A stretch of 12,359 nucleotides of DNA, from assembly GCA_934486755.1 (NCBI GenBank), contig CAKSQT010000053.1:1-12359 (forward strand). Direction: 5' to 3'. Below the pieces are notes generated by a model. It was not told the DNA's origin and ran no database searches. It saw nothing but the letters and a program-made list of their open reading frames with translations. Below are positions 7,360-12,359 of this stretch, piece after piece (the stretch's first letter is position 1; the number at the start of each line of letters is the position of its first letter). The stretch comes from an uncultured Eubacteriales bacterium. GTDB lineage: Bacteria; Bacillota; Clostridia; Oscillospirales; Acutalibacteraceae. The translations under genes and the position numbers were made by a program.

Positions 7360-8025
7360 TTATTCTGAAATTTTATAACCCACACCGCGTACGGTTTCTA
7401 TCTTGTCACCGCTTTTTCCGAGTTTTGTTCTAAGGGATTTTATGTGAACGTCAACGGTTCTGTTTTCACCGTCATAATCATATCCCCAAATTTTGCTGAG
7501 CAGGGAATCCCTTGTAAAAACCTTGCCCTTGTTTTCGGCTAAAAGCATTAATATACTGTATTCCTTTAAGGTAAGCGCAACATTTTGTCCGTCAGCAGTA
7601 ACGGTGTGTTTTTCAGTATCCATAACAATATCCCCGATACGCAGTTCGGCGGATTTATTTCCCGATGTTCTTCTCAGCACCGCTTTTATCCGCGATATTA
7701 ATTCCATTGTGCCGAACGGCTTGGTTATGTAATCGTCCGCACCGCTGTCAAGACCCGTGACTTTATCGTATTCCGATGATTTTGCAGTCAGCATTATTAT
7801 CGGAATTTTTTCGGCCTTAATATCACGGCGCAGTTTTTTAAGCACCGAAATGCCGTCCTCCTCGGGGAGCATAATGTCAAGCAGAATTAACTGCGGGACA
7901 CTTTTCTCCAACGCTAAGTACAAATCAGACGGTTTTTCAAAGCCAACCGCTTCAAGTCCTGTTTGTCCGAGCGCGTAAACAACGAATTTTCTTATACTCT
8001 CATCATCTTCGAGAAGATATATCAT
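7360..8025 (-). CDS. phoB: Phosphate-regulon response regulator PhoB/PhoP (OmpR family)
   Basis: Transcription factor that, once phosphorylated by PhoR, should bind Pho-box promoters including that of the pst operon. The 221 residues comprise an N-terminal receiver domain (~1-118) with acidic pocket Glu6-Asp7-Asp8, phospho-acceptor Asp50 in LLDIMLP, Thr80 in MLTAK and Lys102 in ITKPF, then a winged-helix DNA-binding domain (~127-221). The recognition helix region is NRTVDVHIKSLRTKL (188-202) and the wing RGVGYKI. The start has a strong AAGGAGG (8033-8039), seven bases upstream. It is placed directly before its kinase gene phoR, and the promoter is presumably upstream of pstS, outside the window. 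I cannot exclude another OmpR-type regulator from the domain alone, but the pst-phoU-phoR context makes PhoB the best call. Confidence 0.93.
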   Translation of the reverse strand: MIYLLEDDESIRKFVVYALGQTGLEAVGFEKPSDLYLALEKSVPQLILLDIMLPEEDGISVLKKLRRDIKAEKIPIIMLTAKSSEYDKVTGLDSGADDYITKPFGTMELISRIKAVLRRTSGNKSAELRIGDIVMDTEKHTVTADGQNVALTLKEYSILMLLAENKGKVFTRDSLLSKIWGYDYDGENRTVDVHIKSLRTKLGKSGDKIETVRGVGYKISE

Positions 8026-8045
8026 CGAAATGCCTCCTTGCCGTC

Positions 8046-8705
8046 TTAAATCAGAGATTGACCGTTAATGTTCAGTTTGAAACTCAGTCCGAGTTTTTCC
8101 GCCGCCTTGCGGCAGAGTATCATTCGTTCCATAAAAATTTCAAAATAATCCATAATATTTCCGTAGCGTGTGTCTATGCTTAAACTCAGCTTAATAATGT
8201 CCTTTTTGTCGTTGATTTTAAGCGATGAGCTTTTAACGGAATAATTAACTCGGTCGTGTATGTCAAACGCAGTCTTGTCGCGGTTGCGGACGCGGCTGCG
8301 GCGTACATCTGATTTATCGGCAAGTATGAGGGCGGCTGATATTTCATCAACGGGGACTCCCGTGCCTTCGTCGTGGTTACCGATTGCGGTGACTATTGTA
8401 GCGATGTCCGACGGATCCATTTCAAGATTTGTCAGTATCCTGAAAGCCATAATTGCGCCGCTTTGCGAGTGTTCAATTCGATTTACAAGGTTGCCGATGT
8501 CGTGCAGGTAGGACGCGATTTTTGCAAGCTCGATTTTATGCTCGTCAAACCCCAAAGTCGACAGTATATATTCCGAGGTCTTTGCCACTTTTGTTACGTG
8601 AGCAAAACTATGCTCCGTAAAACCGAGCGCAGACAGCGATTTGTCTGCCGCCTCAATATACGTCTTAATTTCGGGATTGTTTATAATCTCATCGTATCCT
8701 ACCAT
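8046..8705 (-). CDS. HD-domain metal-dependent phosphohydrolase of unknown substrate, in the pho operon
   Basis: A 219-residue soluble protein with no signal peptide or membrane segment. It carries a full set of HD-superfamily metal ligands: His36 in AHV, His68-Asp69 in YLHDIGN, His79 in RIEHSQSGA, His111 in GNHDEGTGVP and Asp130 in LADKSDVRRSR. The spacing, and the NHDEGTGVP segment, resemble a shortened HD-GYP core (HDIGK..H..HHE..DG.GYP), which suggests a binuclear metal site, but the second His and the GYP triplet are altered. The C-terminal third (~150-219) has alternating strand-like and helical sequence that I do not recognise as a named domain; it may make contacts or bind a ligand. 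The substrate cannot be read from sequence; nucleotides or nucleotide second messengers are typical of the superfamily. The start has AGGAGG (8711-8716) five bases upstream. It lies 29 nt after phoU and 20 nt before phoB, so it is surely co-transcribed with them. Confidence 0.85.
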   Translation of the reverse strand: MVGYDEIINNPEIKTYIEAADKSLSALGFTEHSFAHVTKVAKTSEYILSTLGFDEHKIELAKIASYLHDIGNLVNRIEHSQSGAIMAFRILTNLEMDPSDIATIVTAIGNHDEGTGVPVDEISAALILADKSDVRRSRVRNRDKTAFDIHDRVNYSVKSSSLKINDKKDIIKLSLSIDTRYGNIMDYFEIFMERMILCRKAAEKLGLSFKLNINGQSLI

Positions 8706-8734
8706 TTTTACCTCCTGAATTTTATCACAACAGG

Positions 8735-9373
8735 CTATTTGTGTTCGCCTGTTATGGAATATTCAACCCATTCCGCAATATTAACTGCGTGGTCGCCGAT
8801 ACGTTCAAGGTATTTTGCAACCATAAGCAGATCAATACAAAACTCGCCGTTTTTGCTGTCCTCCGAAATCAGTTGAACAAGCTCGTCTTTTACCTTTATA
8901 AACAGCGCGTCAACCTTATCGTCATATTCTACAACGGAGGCGGCAAGCTCGTAATCCTTTTTTACAAAGGATTCTATGCTGTCGGTAACCATTTTTATTG
9001 CGGCGCTTGCCATATCTTTAATGTGGATACGGCTCTGCACGTTATTGTGCTTTACCATTTTAGTGATTTCGGCAATGTCGGAAGCCTGATCGCCGATACG
9101 CTCCATATCGGAAATCATTTTAAGCGCGGAGGATACCGTGCGCAGATCGTGCGCCACAGGCTGTTGCTGTAAAAGCAGTTTCATACATATCGATTCTATG
9201 TCGCGTTCTTTTTGATTAATTTCATCCTCTGTTGCGAAAACCTTTTCGCACAAATCTGTGTCGCCGTCAAGCAGCGATTTAACCGAAGCGCTTATCGCGT
9301 CTTCGCAAAGTGCGCCCATAGTTATAAGTTCAAGATTAAGCTTATCAAGCTGATTGTCGAATTTGTTTCTCAT
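8735..9373 (-). CDS. phoU: Phosphate transport system regulatory protein PhoU
   Basis: Cytoplasmic negative regulator linking PstB and PhoR: with ample phosphate it keeps PhoR inactive and restrains Pst uptake. The 212 residues match the family size (~215-240). It has two homologous three-helix bundles, each with the metal-binding signature: ERIGDQASDIAE at 91-102 and ERIGDHAVNIAEW at 190-202. QQPVAHDLR (70-78) is the other conserved stretch. I chose the ATG at 9373 because the family normally begins with sequence like MRNKFDNQLDKL and because GGGAGG (9384-9389) lies ten bases upstream. The frame remains open to an ATG at 9457, but those 28 extra residues are unlike PhoU and would overlap the end of pstB. 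The true start is 1 nt after the pstB stop. Confidence 0.95.
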   Translation of the reverse strand: MRNKFDNQLDKLNLELITMGALCEDAISASVKSLLDGDTDLCEKVFATEDEINQKERDIESICMKLLLQQQPVAHDLRTVSSALKMISDMERIGDQASDIAEITKMVKHNNVQSRIHIKDMASAAIKMVTDSIESFVKKDYELAASVVEYDDKVDALFIKVKDELVQLISEDSKNGEFCIDLLMVAKYLERIGDHAVNIAEWVEYSITGEHK

Positions 9374-9374
9374 A

Positions 9375-10124
9375 TTAACCAAACCTCCCTGTAATGTAGT
9401 CTTCCGTGCGTTTGTCCTTAGGATTTGAAAACATTTTCTCGGTTTCGGAAAATTCAATTACCTCTCCCAAAAGGAAGAAAGCGGTATAGTCCGAAATTCT
9501 TACAGCCTGTTGCATATTGTGGGTAACCATAATTATAGTATATTTCTTTTTCAGTTCGGTTGCAAGGTCTTCAATTTTAGAAGTTGAGATAGGGTCAAGT
9601 GCACTTGTGGGTTCGTCCATAAGCAATACTTCCGGCTTAACCGCAAGAGCGCGCGCAATGCATAATCTCTGCTGTTGACCGCCTGACATTGCAAGTGCAC
9701 TCTTTTTAAGACTGTCTTTTGTTTCGTCCCATATCGCGGCGTCTCTTAACGATTCTTCAACTATTTCATCAAGCCTCGATTTTGAATGAATACCATGCGT
9801 CCTTGGACCGAAAGCAATATTGTCGTAAATAGACATGGGGAAGGGGTTAGGCTTTTGGAAAACCATACCGACGCGTTTGCGAAGAAGGTTGACGTCCATA
9901 CCGCCGTATATGCTTTCGCCGTCAAGCAAAACTTCGCCTTCAATGCGGCACCCCTCAACAAGATCGTTCATTCGGTTAAGGGTTTTAAGAAGTGTAGACT
10001 TTCCGCAACCAGACGGACCGATAAATGCCGTTATCTTGTTTTCGGTCATATTTAAGTTTATATTTTTCAGCGCCTTAAAATCATTATACCATAGATCAAG
10101 GTTTTTTACATTAAATTTATCCAT
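9375..10124 (-). CDS. pstB: Phosphate ABC transporter ATP-binding protein PstB
   Basis: ATPase that powers phosphate import by the PstC-PstA channel; it acts as a dimer on the cytoplasmic face. The 249 residues match the usual ~250. Visible are Walker A GPSGCGKST (36-44), the Q loop Gln90 in VFQKPNPFPMSIYDN (88-102; the KPNPFPMS stretch is typical of PstB), the ABC signature MSGGQ (146-150, with Met in the first position where Leu is commonest), Walker B VLLMDEP (166-172), the D loop SALD, and the switch His202 in THNMQQA. All ATPase residues are present. The ribosome binding site is GAAAGGA (10131-10137). The gene starts 3 nt after the pstA stop and ends 1 nt before phoU. Confidence 0.97.
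   Translation of the reverse strand: MDKFNVKNLDLWYNDFKALKNINLNMTENKITAFIGPSGCGKSTLLKTLNRMNDLVEGCRIEGEVLLDGESIYGGMDVNLLRKRVGMVFQKPNPFPMSIYDNIAFGPRTHGIHSKSRLDEIVEESLRDAAIWDETKDSLKKSALAMSGGQQQRLCIARALAVKPEVLLMDEPTSALDPISTSKIEDLATELKKKYTIIMVTHNMQQAVRISDYTAFFLLGEVIEFSETEKMFSNPKDKRTEDYITGRFG
9384..9389 (-). promoter_or_regulatory. Ribosome binding site for phoU (decides the start)
   Basis: GGGAGG on the minus strand lies ten bases before the phoU ATG at 9373 and inside the last codons of pstB. Its position supports the 212-residue PhoU over the 28-residue-longer reading starting at 9457. Confidence 0.75.
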
Positions 10125-10127
10125 TTT

Positions 10128-11006
10128 TTATCCTTTCTTTGCAGAAATCTTTTTTGCTATCAAACCAGACAGTATGTTGATGACCAATACTAAGATAAGC
10201 AACACCACCGCTGTCGCATACGCCTGTTCCATATAAAGTCCCTCGCTAAGCAGGGCGTACATGTGGATTGAAAGGGTTCTTCCGCTGTGCAATAAGTCTT
10301 TCGGTATACCCGCAACGGTGCCTGATGTGTAAATGAGCGCTGCTGTTTCGCCGACAATTCTGCCTATCGACAGAATTATTCCTGAAAGTATGCCAGGTAC
10401 GGCTGACGGAAGCACCACTTTAAACACGGTGCGCAGTCTGCCTGCTCCGAGACCGAAACTGCCTTCCCTGAAAGAATCAGGTACGCTCAGGATTGCTTCT
10501 TCGGTAGTGCGCATAATAGTAGGGAGAATCATTATTGCAAGCGTAAGGGCGCCCGACAGCATTGATTGGTTTAAACCGAAGAAAATAACAAATATCAAAT
10601 ATCCGAACAAACCGAAGACGATTGACGGTATGCCCGCAAGAGTTTCCGTGGTGACGCGTACTATCTTTACAAGCGGATTTCCGCGTTTTGCATATTCGGT
10701 AAGGTAGATTGCCGAAAAAATGCCTATCGGCACAGCAAGCAGGAGAGATACCGCCGTCATTGTGACCGTGTTGATTATAGCGGGCATCATAGACACGTTT
10801 TCGCTGTTGTATTCCCACGCAAAAAGCGAAGGCTTTATATTCGGTATTCCTTTTATAAGTATATATGCTACGAGAAAGACAATAACCGCCATCGTTAATA
10901 TCGCCGCAAGCCACGTGATTAAAAAAATTATTAAGGAACCAGGGTGATTTAACTTGGTTTTAATTTTTTGAGCGGCTGTAAAACCGTTTTGGGATTTAGT
11001 GTTCAT
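10128..11006 (-). CDS. pstA: Phosphate ABC transporter permease PstA
   Basis: Integral membrane half of the phosphate channel, paired with PstC. The 292 residues carry about six membrane segments (roughly 26-51, 77-104, 121-144, 151-170, 203-225, 263-286). The MetI-type permease domain contains the EAA coupling loop REGSFGLGAGRLRTVF near 180-195, which docks on PstB. AGIPSIVFGLFG (124-135) and GRIVGETAALIYT (215-227) are well conserved in PstA. The N-terminal ~25 residues are polar and cytoplasmic. AAGGAG (11015-11020) is the ribosome binding site, eight bases from the ATG. The start overlaps the pstC stop (ATGA), as expected for subunits needed 1:1. Confidence 0.96.
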   Translation of the reverse strand: MNTKSQNGFTAAQKIKTKLNHPGSLIIFLITWLAAILTMAVIVFLVAYILIKGIPNIKPSLFAWEYNSENVSMMPAIINTVTMTAVSLLLAVPIGIFSAIYLTEYAKRGNPLVKIVRVTTETLAGIPSIVFGLFGYLIFVIFFGLNQSMLSGALTLAIMILPTIMRTTEEAILSVPDSFREGSFGLGAGRLRTVFKVVLPSAVPGILSGIILSIGRIVGETAALIYTSGTVAGIPKDLLHSGRTLSIHMYALLSEGLYMEQAYATAVVLLILVLVINILSGLIAKKISAKKG

Positions 11007-11866
11007 TTTGTCTTCTCCTTTTTAACAAGTGAAAACAGCAGATTTATTATCAGGATAAAAACAAAAAGCACGACCGACGTTGCTATGAGTGCTTCTCGGT
11101 GTAAATCTGTTGCATATCCCATTTCAAGCACGATGTTAGAAGTAAGCGTTCTGACGCCGCTGAATATGCTGTTCGGAATAATCGCTTGGTTTCCCGCAAC
11201 CATATTAACCGCCATTGCTTCGCCTATTGCTCTGCCTATTCCGAGAATAACCCCTGCGGTTATTCCTGATTTTGCGGCGGGAAGCGTGGCGAGAAAAGTG
11301 CTTCTTTCGTGCGTGGCGCCGAGCGCTAAGGCACCCTCATAATAACTTTCGGGGACTGCACGTATAGCAGATTCCGAAACGCTTATTATCGTCGGCAGTA
11401 TCATTATTCCAAGCATCACCGATGCGGTTAAAACGCTTTTGCCGTTGCCGCCGAACAGATATTGCATAGCGGGAACTATAACTACCAAACCGAAAAAGCC
11501 GTAAACGATTGACGGTATACCTGCAAGCAGATCGACAGCTGGTTTAAATATCTTATACAATTTTTTGGGACAGAATTTTGCAAGAAATACCGCGCAAAGT
11601 ATACCTATCGGCACGCCGATGATAATAGCGCCCGCGGTAACATATATACTGCCGACTATCATCGGCAAGATACCGAAAAGGTTTTCAAGCGGTTTCCACG
11701 TTATACCAAACAAGAATTTTGATGTACCGATTTGCGCTATTGTGGGTATTCCGTTTGCAAATAAGAATATGCATATAAGCAAGACTGCAAGTATTGAAAC
11801 ACAAGCGCAGAGTGTGAATACGATGCGCATAAATGTCTCTTTGAATTTTTGTAATTTAACGTTCAT
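11003..11866 (-). CDS. pstC: Phosphate ABC transporter permease PstC
   Basis: The other membrane subunit of the PstSCAB importer. The 287 residues carry about six membrane segments (roughly 15-37, 65-89, 112-133, 146-166, 203-223, 259-281). The EAA loop is YEGALALGATHERSTF (176-191). AGIPSIVYGFFGL (115-127) and GRAIGEAMAVNMVAGN (211-226) distinguish PstC from PstA. The start has AGGA (11874-11877) seven bases upstream, a weaker site than those of phoU, the HD gene or phoB. It is separated from pstS by 72 nt that contain a hairpin. The stop overlaps the pstA start by 4 nt. Confidence 0.96.
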   Translation of the reverse strand: MNVKLQKFKETFMRIVFTLCACVSILAVLLICIFLFANGIPTIAQIGTSKFLFGITWKPLENLFGILPMIVGSIYVTAGAIIIGVPIGILCAVFLAKFCPKKLYKIFKPAVDLLAGIPSIVYGFFGLVVIVPAMQYLFGGNGKSVLTASVMLGIMILPTIISVSESAIRAVPESYYEGALALGATHERSTFLATLPAAKSGITAGVILGIGRAIGEAMAVNMVAGNQAIIPNSIFSGVRTLTSNIVLEMGYATDLHREALIATSVVLFVFILIINLLFSLVKKEKTK

Positions 11867-11891
11867 ATCATTATCCTATTGCTATATTTGC

Positions 11892-11921
11892 GGCAAAGCC
11901 CTCCTTGATAGGAGAGCTGCC
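11892..11921 (-). promoter_or_regulatory. Intercistronic hairpin between pstS and pstC
   Basis: On the minus strand GGCAGCTCTCCT pairs with AGGAGGGCTTTGCC across a 4-base loop, giving about 12 pairs with one G-T wobble and a 2-base bulge. It lies 17 nt after the pstS stop and 25 nt before the pstC start. No T-tract follows it in the direction of transcription (next bases CGCAAATATAG), so it is not a standard terminator. It more likely limits read-through or protects the pstS message 3' end, letting the binding protein exceed the permease; this role is inferred. Confidence 0.55.
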
Positions 11922-11938
11922 TTGATTTTTATTATTCC

Positions 11939-12359
11939 TTACTGTATTTCGCTCCACTTTGTAAGTCCGCCCGTGTATATCTCGGTTACCTGCTCACTCT
12001 TTATATCGTCAAGAGTATTTGCTTTGTTTACTATTACCGCGATACCGTCCATAGCGATTTTGGTGGGATTCAATCCGCTTTCTTTTTCGCTGTCCTTTAC
12101 TTCACGCGAAGCCATACCTATATCGTATATTCCGTCGATAGCGCCTTTCATACCAGACGATGAATCATTCTGCTGAACGTCGATCGTTACGTTGGGGTTC
12201 AATTTAACGTAAGCCTCTTTAAGTTTTTCCATAACAGGTGTTACAGAGGAGGAACCGCCTACCTTAACCGTGCCAGACAGGTTTGCCGCTTCGTAAGCGC
12301 CTGTATTTCCTTCGCTGATATAGCCGTTCTTTTCAACTATCTGCTGACCCTGCTCGCTG
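11939..12359 (-). CDS. pstS: Phosphate-binding protein PstS, C-terminal 139 residues (5' end outside window), unusual domain order
   Basis: Extracellular, probably lipid-anchored, solute-binding component of the Pst importer; the signal peptide is outside the window. The visible part, numbered from the window edge, begins with SEQGQQIVEKNGYI (1-14), which resembles the usual extreme C-terminus of PstS. A short linker follows, then VKVGGSSSVTPVMEKL (31-46), DSSSGMKGAIDG (about 66-77), DIGMASRE (about 80-87) and DGIAVIVN, all features of the first lobe of a phosphate-binding PBP domain. The protein then stops just after IYTGGLTKWSEIQ, where a normal PstS continues into its second lobe. So the chain is either circularly permuted or carries an extra half domain. 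The 72 nt before pstC cannot hold the missing lobe in any frame, so a simple frameshift does not explain it. As first gene of the operon it should sit just behind the Pho-controlled promoter. Confidence 0.9.
   Translation of the reverse strand, partial: SEQGQQIVEKNGYISEGNTGAYEAANLSGTVKVGGSSSVTPVMEKLKEAYVKLNPNVTIDVQQNDSSSGMKGAIDGIYDIGMASREVKDSEKESGLNPTKIAMDGIAVIVNKANTLDDIKSEQVTEIYTGGLTKWSEIQ

Noticed and set aside
9374..9457. 28-residue N-terminal extension of PhoU
   Set aside because: The extra residues are unlike PhoU and lie over the end of pstB; the ATG at 9373 has a good ribosome binding site.
10477..10914. 145-codon frame on the same strand within pstA
   Set aside because: It lies inside the pstA coding region in another frame; the Cys/Arg/Tyr-rich translation matches no family.
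11867..11941. Frameshift in pstS hiding the second lobe
   Set aside because: Only 72 nt separate the stop from pstC, too few for the missing ~100+ residues in any frame, and the in-frame continuation is not PBP-like.
11565..12176. 203-codon plus-strand frame spanning the pstC start, spacer and pstS
   Set aside because: It is antisense to two conserved genes and crosses their spacer; nothing in its translation is recognisable.
5632..12359. Pho boxes inside the operon
   Set aside because: I saw no convincing repeat of Pho-box type in the short gaps; the controlling promoter is expected upstream of pstS, outside the window.
1..12359. Mobile elements, CRISPR arrays, tRNA/rRNA genes or a new defence system
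   Set aside because: Every stretch is accounted for by conserved housekeeping genes; I saw no direct-repeat arrays, transposase motifs or tRNA-like sequences.

Overview
The window carries two convergent operons, meeting tail to tail at about 5.63-5.69 kb, and looks like ordinary core chromosome of a low-to-moderate GC Firmicute. The protein families (clostridial-type EPSP synthase, type II dehydroquinase, PAS-containing PhoR, strong GGAGG ribosome binding sites) suggest class Clostridia, probably a gut Oscillospiraceae/Lachnospiraceae relative. That placement is an impression from sequence style, not a phylogeny.

Left half, plus strand (1-5631): an aromatic amino acid operon in the order aroC (5' end outside the window), aroE-aroK fusion, aroQ, aroA, tyrA, aroF. 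It supplies DAHP synthase, dehydroquinase, shikimate dehydrogenase, shikimate kinase, EPSP synthase and chorismate synthase, plus prephenate dehydrogenase for tyrosine. Only dehydroquinate synthase (aroB) is missing from the shikimate pathway as seen here, and it may lie upstream. Successive genes overlap by 1 or 4 nt (TAATG or ATGA junctions) down to tyrA, and aroF follows after 14 nt with its own ribosome binding site.

A perfect 12-bp inverted repeat (5649-5679) between aroF and phoR is probably a shared, bidirectional terminator. It has a better T-tract in the minus-strand direction.

Right half, minus strand (12359 down to 5686): a phosphate uptake and signalling operon in the order pstS (5' end outside the window), pstC, pstA, pstB, phoU, an HD-domain phosphohydrolase, phoB, phoR. 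PstSCAB imports phosphate, PhoU couples transporter state to the PhoR kinase, and PhoB is the response regulator. The HD protein between phoU and phoB is the one gene without an obvious place in the textbook Pho system.

Points worth a second look are: a PstS whose visible part has a PBP C-terminal tail followed by an N-terminal lobe and then a stop, implying a permuted or 1.5-domain protein; the HD phosphohydrolase with HD-GYP-like metal ligands inside the Pho operon; the AroE-AroK fusion; a TyrA that looks NADP-preferring and lacks an ACT domain; a DAHP synthase with a shortened putative allosteric hairpin; and an EPSP synthase with an altered glyphosate-site loop. I found no mobile element, CRISPR array, tRNA, rRNA or clearly new multi-gene system. 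There is no gene-free stretch longer than about 75 bases.
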